Shown: positions 24,123-32,031 of the stretch, in pieces
Layout: the number at the start of each line of letters is the position of its first letter
Position numbering within the stretch: position 1 is the stretch's first letter
Source: Candidatus Devosia phytovorans
GTDB taxonomy: Bacteria; Pseudomonadota; Alphaproteobacteria; Rhizobiales; Devosiaceae
Length of the DNA stretch: 64,000 nucleotides
Direction of reading: 5' to 3'
Assembly: GCA_029202405.1 (NCBI GenBank)
Contig: CP119312.1
Location: forward strand, 3,911,001 to 3,975,000
Notes under the pieces: generated by a model
The model's database searches: none
Seen by the model: the letters and a program-made list of their open reading frames with translations, nothing else
Told to the model about the DNA's origin: nothing
Program-made: the position numbers and the translations under genes

Positions 24123-25319
24123 CTAGGCGGCTTGACCGGCGGCCCAGCCCGAGGCCCAGGCCCACTGGAAATTATAGCCGCCAAGCCAGCCGGTGACGTC
24201 GACCACCTCGCCGACAAAGAACAGGCCCGGCACATTGCGGGCCATCATGGTCTTGGCATCGAGATCGCGCGTATTCACGCCGCCCAGCGTCACTTCGGCC
24301 GTGCGATAGCCTTCAGAACCGACGGGCTTGAGGCTCCATTGCTTGAGTTTCTGCTCAACCAGCGCAATCTTCTTGTCGGAGAAATCACCGATCATGCCGG
24401 GCAGGTCGAGTTCGTCGCCGAGCAGCTGCGCAAGCTTCTTGGGCAGGAAGGCGTTCAACACGGTCTGCACCTGCACCTTGGGCGTGGCCTTGCGCACGGC
24501 GCGGATTTTCTCGCCGGCATCCTGATGCGGCAAGAGATCCACAGCGATGGCGTCGCCCTCGCGCCAATATGAGGAAATCTGCAGGATCGACGGACCGCTC
24601 AGCCCGCGGTGGGTGAAGAGCAGCGCTTCCTCGAAGGCGGTCTTGCCATGGCTGACCACGGCGTCGGCGGCAATACCCGAGAGTTCCTTGAGCTTTTCGA
24701 GCTGGCCGGTCTCAAAGGTCAGCGGCACGAGGCCGGGGCGGGTCTCGGTCACGCGCAGGCCGAACTGATCGGCCAGCTGATAGCCCAGCCCCGTCGCGCC
24801 CATCTTGGGAATGGACTTGCCACCCGTCGCGACGACGAGGCTTTCGCAGGTTATGGAGCTGGTACTCAGCGCCAGTTCGAACAGATCGCCGCTCTCATCG
24901 CGGCCGATCTTTTCGACTTCGGTCTCCAGCACCATGGTCACGCCGGCCTTGCGCATCTCGCCCAGCAGCATGGTGGTGATCTGCGTGGCCGGACCGTCGC
25001 AGAACAATTGGCCGAGCGTCTTTTCATGGAAGGTGATGCCATGGTCGCGCACCATGGCGATGAACATGTCCGGCGTGTAGCGCGAGAGCGCCGAGAGGGC
25101 GAAGCGCGGGTTTTCGCTCAAAAACCGGTCGCGGCCCTTTTCGATCGTCGCGTTCACATTGGTGAAATTGCAGCGCCCGCCGCCGGAGATGCGGATCTTT
25201 TCGCCCGCATTTTTGGCGTGATCGACCAGCAGCACGCTGCGATTGCGCCGGCCGGCCTCGATGGCCGCCATCATGCCGGCGGCACCGGCGCCCAGAACGA
25301 CAACATCATAATGGGGCAT
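24123..25319 (-). CDS. BaiN/HI0933-family FAD-dependent oxidoreductase
   Basis: A 398-residue flavoprotein. The FAD-binding VVVLGAGAAGMMAAI lies at residues 6-20, with GEKIRISGGGRCNFTN, VVATGGKSIPKMGATG, and the C-terminal GLFFVGEVVDVTGWLGGYNFQWAWASG. These are the hallmarks of the HI0933/YhiN/BaiN group, whose physiological substrate is mostly unknown. The ATG at 25319 begins the typical MPHYDVVVLGAG. It is divergent from the PagL-like gene. Confidence 0.9.
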   Translation of the reverse strand: MPHYDVVVLGAGAAGMMAAIEAGRRNRSVLLVDHAKNAGEKIRISGGGRCNFTNVNATIEKGRDRFLSENPRFALSALSRYTPDMFIAMVRDHGITFHEKTLGQLFCDGPATQITTMLLGEMRKAGVTMVLETEVEKIGRDESGDLFELALSTSSITCESLVVATGGKSIPKMGATGLGYQLADQFGLRVTETRPGLVPLTFETGQLEKLKELSGIAADAVVSHGKTAFEEALLFTHRGLSGPSILQISSYWREGDAIAVDLLPHQDAGEKIRAVRKATPKVQVQTVLNAFLPKKLAQLLGDELDLPGMIGDFSDKKIALVEQKLKQWSLKPVGSEGYRTAEVTLGGVNTRDLDAKTMMARNVPGLFFVGEVVDVTGWLGGYNFQWAWASGWAAGQAA

Positions 25320-25452
25320 GGGCGTTTCCTCAGGGCAAAAGCAAGGCGCCTGCCTAACGCATCGGGGCGATAATGCCAATCTTGGGTGGCACGTGGTTGA
25401 CTTTTTTACCCCCGATCCGGCTTTATGGCGCCGTTGCGGAGTGATTGAGTCC

Positions 25453-26049
25453 ATGTCGAGCGTGAAGAACATCCTGGTTGCCGGTCTGACCTTGCTGGGC
25501 CTGGCATCGCCTGCTCTGGCGCAGGACGCGCTCTATTCGCCCAATCCGGTCGCCGACTGGGTCAGCGAATTACGCCTCGGCTTGCTCGCGCATGACGTGC
25601 ATCACGCCGCGCTGCCCTTCAAGGTCAATGAATGGGATGTCAGCGACATCGAGGACGTCAGCTTCGACGTGCTGTTCCATTCGCCCGATTACGATGCTTT
25701 CCGCTGGATCGGCTCACCCCGTCCAGAAGTCGGCGCCACGGTCAATTTCGCGGGTCGCGACAGCATGGCCCATCTGGGCCTCACCTGGCAGTTGCCGGTG
25801 TTCGAGACGCCTTTTTATCTCGAAGGCACGTTTGGCGCTGCGATCCACAATGGCGCGCTGACAGGCGCTCCGGCCGGCGAGAAGAATTTCGGCTGCCGCG
25901 TCAATTTCTACGAACGCTTCGGCGTCGGTGCCAATGTGGGCGAAAACGTCACGGCCACGCTGACCTATGAGCATACGTCCAACAATGACTGGTGCGATGC
26001 CAACGATGGTCTCTCCAACTTCGGCCTGCGCGTCGGCTGGAAATTCTAG
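25453..26049 (+). CDS. PagL-like / acyloxyacyl hydrolase-family outer-membrane protein
   Basis: 198 residues with a signal peptide (cleavage near ALA-Q, residues 21-24) and alternating beta strands ending in an aromatic residue, as in small outer-membrane barrels. The C-terminal TYEHTSNNDW (171-180) holds the His174-x-Ser176 pair of lipid A 3-O-deacylase PagL, followed by DGLSNFGLRVGWKF. The catalytic Glu of PagL is not obvious at the expected place, so activity on lipid A is inferred, not shown. The ATG at 25453 is chosen for the signal peptide. It lies upstream of asd but the spacing and promoter suggest separate transcription. Confidence 0.72.
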   Translation: MSSVKNILVAGLTLLGLASPALAQDALYSPNPVADWVSELRLGLLAHDVHHAALPFKVNEWDVSDIEDVSFDVLFHSPDYDAFRWIGSPRPEVGATVNFAGRDSMAHLGLTWQLPVFETPFYLEGTFGAAIHNGALTGAPAGEKNFGCRVNFYERFGVGANVGENVTATLTYEHTSNNDWCDANDGLSNFGLRVGWKF

Positions 26050-26063
26050 CCTCGCATAGGCAA

Positions 26064-26091
26064 TTGACTAATTCCTATTCTGGAGTATGAC
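26064..26091 (+). promoter_or_regulatory. Candidate promoter for the asd leader region
   Basis: TTGACT (26064-26069), a 16-base spacer, then TATGAC (26086-26091). It lies about 28 bases before the leader ORF and 235 bases before asd. Called by eye; a good match for this GC-rich region. Confidence 0.5.
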
Positions 26092-26118
26092 TTCGCCTGC
26101 TTTCAACTTAAGCAGTCG

Positions 26119-26220
26119 ATGATGCACAGCGCCTTTTCCATTGCGATGCTCGCAGCGCACCGGTTCCTGACCGGCGGCAACGCTCTGCTCATGACCAAAA
26201 AAACCACCAAAACCGCCTGA
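26119..26220 (+). CDS. Candidate Thr/Lys-rich leader peptide upstream of asd
   Basis: A 33-codon ORF starting ATG-ATG and ending with MTKKTTKTA and TGA. Four of the last nine residues are Thr and three are Lys. Threonine and lysine are both end products of the aspartate branch that Asd serves. The ORF lies between a plausible promoter (26064-26091) and a pair of mutually exclusive hairpins (26224-26255), the layout of a ribosome-mediated attenuator. Against it: the Shine-Dalgarno is weak, and no hairpin is followed by a clear T-tract. It could be a chance ORF. Confidence 0.45.
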   Translation: MMHSAFSIAMLAAHRFLTGGNALLMTKKTTKTA

Positions 26221-26223
26221 CGC

Positions 26224-26289
26224 TTTTCCCCGGGTCGCTCTCCCGCCGGGGAGAGGCGCAAAGCTGATGACCGCGATGAAATCATCGCG
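26224..26289 (+). promoter_or_regulatory. Alternative hairpins between leader ORF and asd
   Basis: Hairpin 1: TTTTCCCCGG (26224-26233) with CCGGGGAGAG (26246-26255), allowing two G-U pairs. Hairpin 2: CTCTCCC (26238-26244) with GGGAGAG (26249-26255). They share the same 3' strand and cannot coexist. A third, independent stem is CGCGATGA (26272-26279) with TCATCGCG (26282-26289). None carries a U-run, so any control may be Rho-dependent or translational. Confidence 0.45.
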
Positions 26290-26325
26290 CGGGGGCGGAA
26301 TGGTCAAGGGACTGGAGTTCCAAAA

Positions 26326-27369
26326 ATGGGTTATCGCGTCGCTGTCGTCGGTGCCACGGGCAATGTGGGCCGTGAAGTTCTCAATATCCTGGCCGAACGC
26401 AAGTTCCCGGCCGATGAAGTCATCGCCCTGGCCTCGTCGCGGTCGATCGGCCGCGAAATCTCCTATGGCGACAAGATCCTTAAGGCCAAGAACCTGGAAG
26501 ACTTCGACTTCAAGGGCGTCGATTTCGCCATCATGTCGGCCGGCGGGTCCATTTCCAAGGACTGGGCGCCGCGCATTGCCCAGACCGGCTGCATCGTCAT
26601 CGATAATTCGAGCTACTGGCGCTACAATTCGGACGTGCCGCTGGTCGTGCCGGAAGTGAATGGCGCCATTCTTGATCGCTGGCTGGCCGATCCCAAGCGC
26701 AACAATATCATCGCCAATCCCAATTGCTCGACGGCCCAGCTGGTCGTGGCGCTCAAGCCCCTGCATGACGCGGCCAAGATCAAGCGCGTCGTCGTCTCGA
26801 CCTACCAGTCGGTGTCCGGCGCCGGCAAGGAAGGCGTCGACGAGCTGTGGAACCAGACCAAGGGCATTTTCGTCAACGACAGCGCGACGCCCGGCAAGTT
26901 CCCCAAGCAGATTGCCTTCAACGTCATCCCGCATATCGATGTGTTCATGGAAGACGGCTACACCAAGGAAGAGTGGAAGGTCCTCGCCGAAACCAAGAAG
27001 ATCCTCGATCCCAAGATCAAGGTGACCTGCACCGCCGTGCGCGTGCCGGTGTTCGTGGGCCATTCCGAAGCGGTCAATCTCGAGTTCGAAAACCCGATCT
27101 CGGCCGACGAGGCACGCGACCTGCTGCGCGAGGCGCCGGGCATTGCCGTGCTCGACAAGCGCGAGCCGGGTGGCTATGCGACCCCGGTCGAAACGGTTGG
27201 TGAATATGACACCTATGTCAGCCGTATCCGCGAGGATAATACGGTCGAGAACGGCCTCGTCCTCTGGGTTGTCTCGGACAATCTGCGCAAGGGTGCCGCG
27301 CTCAATACGATCCAGATCGCCGAAGAGCTGATCGCCCGCGGCCTCAAGGCCCGCCAAGCTGCCGCCTGA
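26326..27369 (+). CDS. asd: Aspartate-semialdehyde dehydrogenase
   Basis: Makes aspartate semialdehyde, the branch point to lysine/diaminopimelate, threonine and methionine. The nucleotide loop is VVGATGNVGREVL (7-19), with SAGGS at 71-75 and catalytic Cys134 in NPNCSTAQL. The 347 residues are standard. GGAG at 26314-26317 sets the ATG. A candidate leader ORF and alternative hairpins lie in the 275 bp upstream. It ends at an intrinsic terminator. The downstream lysine enzyme DapF is encoded at 8042-8917. Confidence 0.96.
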   Translation: MGYRVAVVGATGNVGREVLNILAERKFPADEVIALASSRSIGREISYGDKILKAKNLEDFDFKGVDFAIMSAGGSISKDWAPRIAQTGCIVIDNSSYWRYNSDVPLVVPEVNGAILDRWLADPKRNNIIANPNCSTAQLVVALKPLHDAAKIKRVVVSTYQSVSGAGKEGVDELWNQTKGIFVNDSATPGKFPKQIAFNVIPHIDVFMEDGYTKEEWKVLAETKKILDPKIKVTCTAVRVPVFVGHSEAVNLEFENPISADEARDLLREAPGIAVLDKREPGGYATPVETVGEYDTYVSRIREDNTVENGLVLWVVSDNLRKGAALNTIQIAEELIARGLKARQAAA

Positions 27370-27383
27370 TCCTTTCGTCTTTT

Positions 27384-27411
27384 GGGGCCGGCTTGAGGGC
27401 CGGCCCCGTCT
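27384..27411 (+). terminator. Intrinsic terminator after asd
   Basis: GGGGCCGGC (27384-27392) pairs perfectly with GCCGGCCCC (27399-27407) over TTGAGG, then GTCTTTG. The T-run is short but the stem is strong. Confidence 0.75.
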
Positions 27412-27499
27412 TTGACCTTGGCAGGAAGCGTAACCAAGAGTACAGCTCTTGGCGGGAGGACTGTATGGCGCGCCGGCGCCGCCCGCCCGAAGTGTCCTT

Positions 27500-28375
27500 A
27501 TGCCCATCCGTGACATCGCTCTTGCCCTCCTCGTCGTCCTGATCTGGGGCCTCAATTTCGTCTTCATCAAATGGGGTGTGGAGGAAGTTCCTCCGCTGTT
27601 TCTGACCGGGCTGCGCTATCTCTGCGCCGCCCTGCCCATGGTGTATTTCGTGCGCCGGCCGCAGGTCCGGACCGGCACGCTCATCCTCTATGGCCTTGCC
27701 ATCGGCTTTGCCCAGTTCGGACTGCTGTTTTCGGCCATCAAGCTGGGCATGCCGGCGGGCCTCGCCTCGCTGATCATCCAGACCCAGGCCTTCTTTACCA
27801 TTGCCCTGGCTTTGGTCTTTCTCGGAGAAAAGCTCGGGCTCGTGCAGGGGCTCGGCGCGCTGGTTGCCATTGCCGGCATTGGCGTGATCGCCAGCGAGCG
27901 TTTCGAGGTCACGGCGCTGGTGCCACTGCTGATGGTGCTGCTGGCCGGGTTTTTCTGGGGTGTCGGCAATATTGCCTCCAAGCGTGCCGGCAAGATCGAC
28001 ATGCTGTCCTTCGTGGTCTGGGGAAGCCTTGTCCCCATCCTGCCGCTGTTTGCGCTATCCTTTTTGGTCGAAGGTCCCGCCGCCATCGGTTCGGCGCTTG
28101 CCAATTTCAGCCCTCGCAGCGTGGGCGTCGTATTGTTCAATGGCTATGCCGCCACCATCGCCGGCTTCGGGCTGTGGAGCTATCTGCTCAAGCATCATCC
28201 GGCCGGGTTGATCGCGCCCTTCTCCCTGCTCGTGCCGGTGTTCGGCATCGGCTTTTCCTGGCTGCTCCTGGGCGAGGTCATCACCTCCATCGAGGTTTTG
28301 GGCAGCGTCCTGGTGCTCGGTGGGCTGGTGCTTACGGTGCTGGGGCCACGCCTGCTCAAGGCGAGGGCTGCCTGA
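27500..28375 (+). CDS. EamA-family transporter, first of a tandem pair
   Basis: A 291-residue DMT-superfamily exporter with ten predicted helices and two EamA halves. MPIRDIALALLVVLIWGLNFVFIKWGV and GMPAGLASLIIQTQAFFTIALAL closely resemble E. coli EamA (YdeD), which exports O-acetylserine and cysteine pathway metabolites. The substrate here is inferred by likeness only. Its stop overlaps the start of a paralogue (TGATG), a clear tandem duplication. Confidence 0.85.
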   Translation: MPIRDIALALLVVLIWGLNFVFIKWGVEEVPPLFLTGLRYLCAALPMVYFVRRPQVRTGTLILYGLAIGFAQFGLLFSAIKLGMPAGLASLIIQTQAFFTIALALVFLGEKLGLVQGLGALVAIAGIGVIASERFEVTALVPLLMVLLAGFFWGVGNIASKRAGKIDMLSFVVWGSLVPILPLFALSFLVEGPAAIGSALANFSPRSVGVVLFNGYAATIAGFGLWSYLLKHHPAGLIAPFSLLVPVFGIGFSWLLLGEVITSIEVLGSVLVLGGLVLTVLGPRLLKARAA

Positions 28376-29253
28376 TGCCGATCCGCCATATCCTGCTCGC
28401 CCTGCTGGTCGTTGCCATCTGGGGCTTCAATTTCGTCGTCATCAAGCTGAGCGTCGAGGCCCTACCGCCGATCCTGGCCGCCGCTCTGCGCTTTACTGCG
28501 GCGGCGCTGCCGGCGGTGTTTTTCATCCGGCCGCCCAAGGCGAAATTCTGGCTGGTCGTGCTTTATGGTCTGGCCTTCGGCTTTGCCCTCTATGGCTTCC
28601 TCAATCTCGCCATTGCCTGGGGCATGTCGGCCGGGCTGAGCTCGCTGGTGCTGCAGACGCAGGCCTTTTTCACCATGGGCCTGGCCTTCCTCCTGCTTGG
28701 CGAGCGGCCGAGCCGGTTTCAGGTGATCGGGGCGCTGGTGGCCTTTGGCGGGATTGCGGTCATCGCCACCGAGCGCATGGCGGTGACGGCGCTGTTGCCG
28801 CTGGGCATGGTGCTGCTGGCAGCGCTGAGCTGGGGCGCCGCCAATGTGCTGACCAAGAAGGCCGGCAAGGTCAATGCGGTCAGCTTTACCGTCTGGGGCG
28901 CGCTGGTGGCGCCCTTGCCGCTGCTGGGTCTGTCCCTGCTGATCGAAGGACCGCAGCAGGTCTGGTCGGCGCTGGGCACTTTCGGCTGGTCCGATGCGGC
29001 GCTCATCGCCTTCCTGGCCTATCCGGCAACCCTCCTGGGCGGGGCAATCTGGGCCTGGCTTTTGGGCCGGCACCCCGCATCGACAGTGGCGCCGTTCACC
29101 CTGCTGGTACCGATCTCCGGGCTGATCTCGGGCTATCTGGTGCTGGGCGAGGTGATCACCCCGATCGAAATCGGGGGGGCAGTGCTGGTCATTGCCGGAC
29201 TGGTCATTACGGTCATGCGGCGCGCGCCGCGCGCCATTCCACCGGCTGCCTAG
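28375..29253 (+). CDS. EamA-family transporter, second of a tandem pair
   Basis: 292 residues, ten helices, and the same plan as the gene before it, with MPIRHILLALLVVAIWGFNFVVIK at the start and GMSAGLSSLVLQTQAFFTMGLAF mid-protein. The two copies start almost alike but differ through most of the rest, so the duplication is not recent. Sharing one overlapping start/stop suggests co-expression, and the proteins could act alone or as a pair. A palindromic repeat starts right at its stop codon. Confidence 0.85.
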   Translation: MPIRHILLALLVVAIWGFNFVVIKLSVEALPPILAAALRFTAAALPAVFFIRPPKAKFWLVVLYGLAFGFALYGFLNLAIAWGMSAGLSSLVLQTQAFFTMGLAFLLLGERPSRFQVIGALVAFGGIAVIATERMAVTALLPLGMVLLAALSWGAANVLTKKAGKVNAVSFTVWGALVAPLPLLGLSLLIEGPQQVWSALGTFGWSDAALIAFLAYPATLLGGAIWAWLLGRHPASTVAPFTLLVPISGLISGYLVLGEVITPIEIGGAVLVIAGLVITVMRRAPRAIPPAA

Positions 29254-29254
29254 A

Positions 29255-29357
29255 GCGTTTTCAGCAAAAGTGGCTACCACTTTTGCGGTTCGCAAACGCG
29301 CCAGTGTAAGGACTTAGAGCTGCTTCACCGTTTCAAGGAAACGGTGAAGCAGCTCTA
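29255..29357. repeat. Compound palindromic element after the EamA pair
   Basis: The first unit has GCAAAAGTGG (29264-29273) paired with CCACTTTTGC (29277-29286), flanked by GCGTTT (29255-29260) and AAACGC (29294-29299). The second unit is a perfect 20-bp palindrome, 29315-29334 with 29338-29357 and a three-base loop. Neither has a T-tract. The first resembles a repeat I recall as common in Hyphomicrobiales intergenic regions. Confidence 0.85.
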
Positions 29358-29361
29358 GAAA

Positions 29362-29390
29362 AATGGCCGCTCCAGGGAGCGGCCATTCTC
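29362..29390. terminator. Bidirectional terminator between EamA pair and EF-hand gene
   Basis: AATGGCCGCTCC (29362-29373) and GGAGCGGCCATT (29376-29387) form a perfect stem with A-rich 5' and T-rich 3' flanks. Confidence 0.8.
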
Positions 29391-29391
29391 A

Positions 29392-29760
29392 TTATTGGTC
29401 GGTGGTACCCGGTACCAGGGATTCAGGGGTTTCGGTCGGCGCGGCCATCGGGTCGGCGCCAAGGCCGGCATCGGGGACGCCGAGGCTGGCGTCAGGCGCT
29501 GGGGCCGGGGCTGCTGGCGCTGCTGGAGCCGCTGCCGGCTGCAGGGAATTGAGTTCGTCGGCATTCAGCCCGCCACTGGCATCGGCATCGGCGGCATCGA
29601 ATTCGGGCTGGCCGAGATCGGGCCAGACGGCCTGCAATTCGGCATAGCTCAGCTCGCCATTGCCATCGGTGTCGACGTCACCAAAGCTCATCGGGGTCTG
29701 GGCAAGGGCGGCGGTTGCGGTGAGGCCTGCAATGGCAAGGCCAAGGGCAAATTTCTTCAC
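29392..29760 (-). CDS. Secreted EF-hand calcium-binding protein 1
   Basis: 122 residues, signal peptide 1-21 (ALAQ), and two canonical EF-hand loops: DTDGNGELSYAE (30-41) and DADASGGLNADE (58-69). The second half is a Pro/Ala-rich tail. The GTG at 29760 is preferred because it begins KKFALGLAIAG, a proper signal peptide, and has GGAG upstream; the ATG 60 bases earlier adds an unlikely N-terminus. A related gene lies 109 bp upstream. Likely exported calcium binding or buffering; no partner is known. Confidence 0.8.
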   Translation of the reverse strand: MKKFALGLAIAGLTATAALAQTPMSFGDVDTDGNGELSYAELQAVWPDLGQPEFDAADADASGGLNADELNSLQPAAAPAAPAAPAPAPDASLGVPDAGLGADPMAAPTETPESLVPGTTDQ

Positions 29761-29869
29761 TGGGGAAACTCCAAATTGTCTCGTATGGCCGCGGGTCGGC
29801 GGCTGTTCAATGAGAGCCACCCCGAAGGGGCGTGGGGTGGCTCATGCACCCAGGGACTGGGTGTCGCGA

Positions 29870-30118
29870 CTACATGGCCGGGGCTGCGGCCGTTGCAGTG
29901 AGCGTTGCATATTCTTCGGCCGACAGATCGCCGCTACCGTCCGCATCGACACTGACGAAGGCTTCTTCGGTCAGGTCCGGCCAGGCCGTCTGGGCTTCGA
30001 GGAGCGAGATGGCGCCACTGGCATCGGCATCCACTGTTGCAAAGTCAGTGGCAGCCTGCGCAAAGGCTGCGCCGGTCAGGCCAAGGACAACGAGGGATGA
30101 CAGAACGATCTTCTTCAT
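29870..30118 (-). CDS. Secreted EF-hand calcium-binding protein 2
   Basis: 82 residues, signal peptide of about 20 residues (AAFAQ), and two EF-hand loops, DADASGAISLLE (30-41) and DADGSGDLSAEE (58-69), at exactly the same positions as in the neighbouring gene. The pair is evidently a tandem duplication, with the Pro/Ala tail added or lost in one copy. Both have WPDL between the two hands. Function beyond calcium binding is unknown. Confidence 0.82.
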   Translation of the reverse strand: MKKIVLSSLVVLGLTGAAFAQAATDFATVDADASGAISLLEAQTAWPDLTEEAFVSVDADGSGDLSAEEYATLTATAAAPAM

Positions 30119-30506
30119 GGGAGGTGAGCTCCAATGTTGGGGAGATAAAAGCGGTGACCGGTTTGCCGATCTCCGACGGGTTGCTCTCCTGCAGCCCGTG
30201 AGACAGACAATGCTGGCGCAATGTGTCTCGTGAGGGGAGAAAAATTGACGTCGAGCAGATAATTATCGGGCAAATTTCGGGCAGTTCGGCCAAAGATTAA
30301 CCTTTGACTATACTGCAAGTGTTTCGCGCTTTAACGGTTCTAGACTATAGTCTTTTCTGTTTCCTGGTCTTGCAGGCATTGCGACATTTTTGCCGCAACA
30401 CAAGTTTACGACGCCGAGTTGCGCAGGACTATGCAGTCACGCGCCCGTGAAGGCTCATGTGAGCACTTCACCGGCGCGTGACCGACAAGTCAAAAGGCTA
30501 GAAGAA
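30119..30506. other. 388-bp intergenic region upstream of the EF-hand pair
   Basis: No gene is supported here. It holds a 12-bp perfect palindrome AGACTATAGTCT (30342-30353) in an AT-richer stretch that may be promoter or operator DNA for the EF-hand genes, and the long hairpin at 30436-30482 just beyond the carbonic anhydrase stop. Confidence 0.5.
30436..30482. repeat. 47-nt near-perfect hairpin after the carbonic anhydrase gene
   Basis: The 17-bp arms 30436-30452 and 30466-30482 differ at one position (GTCACGCGCC start, GGCGCGTGAC end). The 13-base loop itself contains GCTCA/TGAGC. No T-tract follows on either side. It is probably a 3'-end or processing hairpin. Confidence 0.75.
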
Positions 30507-31145
30507 TCAGATTTGCGGGCGGATGAAGTCGCCGTCGCTGTCCATGATCCACAATTCGCCGGTCGAGATATCGAACCAGGCGCCATGCACGGCCAGTTTC
30601 CCCTCGGCCTCAAGTTCGGCCACATAGGGGAAGGTGCGCAGGTTGTTGATCGAATTGCGGATGGAGATGCGCTCCATTGCCGTTTGCCGCTCGCTCTGGG
30701 TGAGAAGGCTGTTCTTGCCCAGCTGCGCCGGCAGGTCACCCAGCATGCTCATCCACTTGCCGATGAAATCGCCAGTATCGAGTGGATTGAAATCGGGCGA
30801 AATCGCCGCCTTGATGCCACCACAGCGACCGTGGCCCATGATGACGATATTGGCGATGTCCAGCGCTTTGACGGCGAATTCGATGCCGGCCGAAGTGCCG
30901 TGCTGGCCGCCATCGGGCTGATAGGTCGGGACCAGGTTGGCTACGTTGCGCAACACGAAGAGTTCGCCGGGTCCAGAGTCGAAGATCATCTCGGGCGCCG
31001 CGCGGCTGTCGCAGCAGGCGATGATCATGGTGGACGGGGTCTGGCCCTCGATAGCGAGATCGCGGATGCGATCCTTCTCGCGGGCATAGCGGCCAGCCAT
31101 GAAGTTGGCATGGCCCTTAAGCAAGTGGTCAGGAAAGCTGTGCAT
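30507..31145 (-). CDS. Beta-class carbonic anhydrase
   Basis: Interconverts CO2 and bicarbonate. Zinc ligands are Cys44 and Asp46 in CCDSR, His105 and Cys108 in GHGRCGG. The 212 residues are normal for the class. The ATG at 31145 (MHSFPDHLLKGH) is preferred over an in-frame TTG 36 bases earlier, since homologues start at this motif. It is divergent from the DUF1737 gene across 72 bp and ends at a long hairpin. Confidence 0.93.
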   Translation of the reverse strand: MHSFPDHLLKGHANFMAGRYAREKDRIRDLAIEGQTPSTMIIACCDSRAAPEMIFDSGPGELFVLRNVANLVPTYQPDGGQHGTSAGIEFAVKALDIANIVIMGHGRCGGIKAAISPDFNPLDTGDFIGKWMSMLGDLPAQLGKNSLLTQSERQTAMERISIRNSINNLRTFPYVAELEAEGKLAVHGAWFDISTGELWIMDSDGDFIRPQI

Positions 31146-31217
31146 GGCTTCTGGATTAGCGATAAGAGGGGCGGGAATCAACTACCGCGCTATCGCGCAA
31201 TGCATTGGGGGACATGC

Positions 31218-31424
31218 ATGCTGATCTACCGTTTTCTGACGGGCAAGGACGACACGGCCTTTTGCCACAAGATCACCAAGGCGCTCAGCGAAGGCTGGCA
31301 GCTGCATGGTGCACCAAGCTATGCCTATGACGCCGCCGAGAAATGCATGAAGGCCGGCCAGGCCGTCACCCGCGTGGCGCCCGATCAGCCCTATGATCCG
31401 GACAAGAAACTGATCGATTTCTGA
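31218..31424 (+). CDS. DUF1737 small protein
   Basis: 68 residues. It opens MLIYRFLTGKDDTAFCHKITKALSEGWQL, the DUF1737 signature, and ends with LIDF. It is a small soluble alpha/beta domain of unknown function, often found as a stand-alone gene. It is convergent with the Nudix gene, with 19 bp between. A second ATG four bases earlier is in another frame. Confidence 0.8.
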   Translation: MLIYRFLTGKDDTAFCHKITKALSEGWQLHGAPSYAYDAAEKCMKAGQAVTRVAPDQPYDPDKKLIDF

Positions 31425-31443
31425 TCGGCCGGGTGGCGCCGCC

Positions 31444-32031
31444 TTAAAGGCTCTCGCCCCTCGCCAACAGCAGGGCCAGGGCCTGCAGCATGATGATGGT
31501 CTTGGCGTCGGAAATCTCGCCGGTGCCGATCATCGCCAGCGCCTCGTCGAGTGCCAGTTCGAACACTTCGATGTCCTCGCCCTCCTCGATCAGGCCGCCA
31601 CCGGCATGCAGGCTTTCGCCGGGCGTATAGCGCGCCAGGTAGCAAGCGCATTTTTCGGTCAGCGATCCGGGGCTCATATGGGCGTTGGAGACGAATAGCA
31701 GGTTTTGCGGTTCGTAGCCGGTCTCTTCCACGGCCTCGCGATGGGCGGCAACTTCGGGCGCTTCTCCATCGAGCAGGCCGGCAGGGGCCTCGATCAGCCA
31801 GGCCTTGTCGCCATTGAGATGGGGCGGCAGGCGGAACTGGCGGGTAAGGATCACCGTCTGCTGCTCGGGCGCATACATCAGCACGGCTGCGGCGCTGCCG
31901 TGGTCATAGACTTCGCGCTTGACGGTCTGGCTGGTGCCGTCGCGGCGGCCGTGGCTGACCTCATAGCGATCGAGCCGGCCCCAATCCTTGGCCAGGGGGG
32001 TGATGCCGATGATTTTGATCGTGTCGTCCAT
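31444..32031 (-). CDS. NudK/ADP-ribose-type Nudix hydrolase
   Basis: 195 residues. The Nudix box GLLDGEAPEVAAHREAVEE matches GX5EX7REUXEEXGU, followed by TGYEP. VILTRQFRLPPHLNG before the box and MSPGSLTEK after it point to the NudK (GDP-mannose) or ADP-ribose pyrophosphatase branch rather than MutT. The exact substrate cannot be read from sequence. It is divergent from the secreted-protein gene at 32144. Confidence 0.85.
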   Translation of the reverse strand: MDDTIKIIGITPLAKDWGRLDRYEVSHGRRDGTSQTVKREVYDHGSAAAVLMYAPEQQTVILTRQFRLPPHLNGDKAWLIEAPAGLLDGEAPEVAAHREAVEETGYEPQNLLFVSNAHMSPGSLTEKCACYLARYTPGESLHAGGGLIEEGEDIEVFELALDEALAMIGTGEISDAKTIIMLQALALLLARGESL

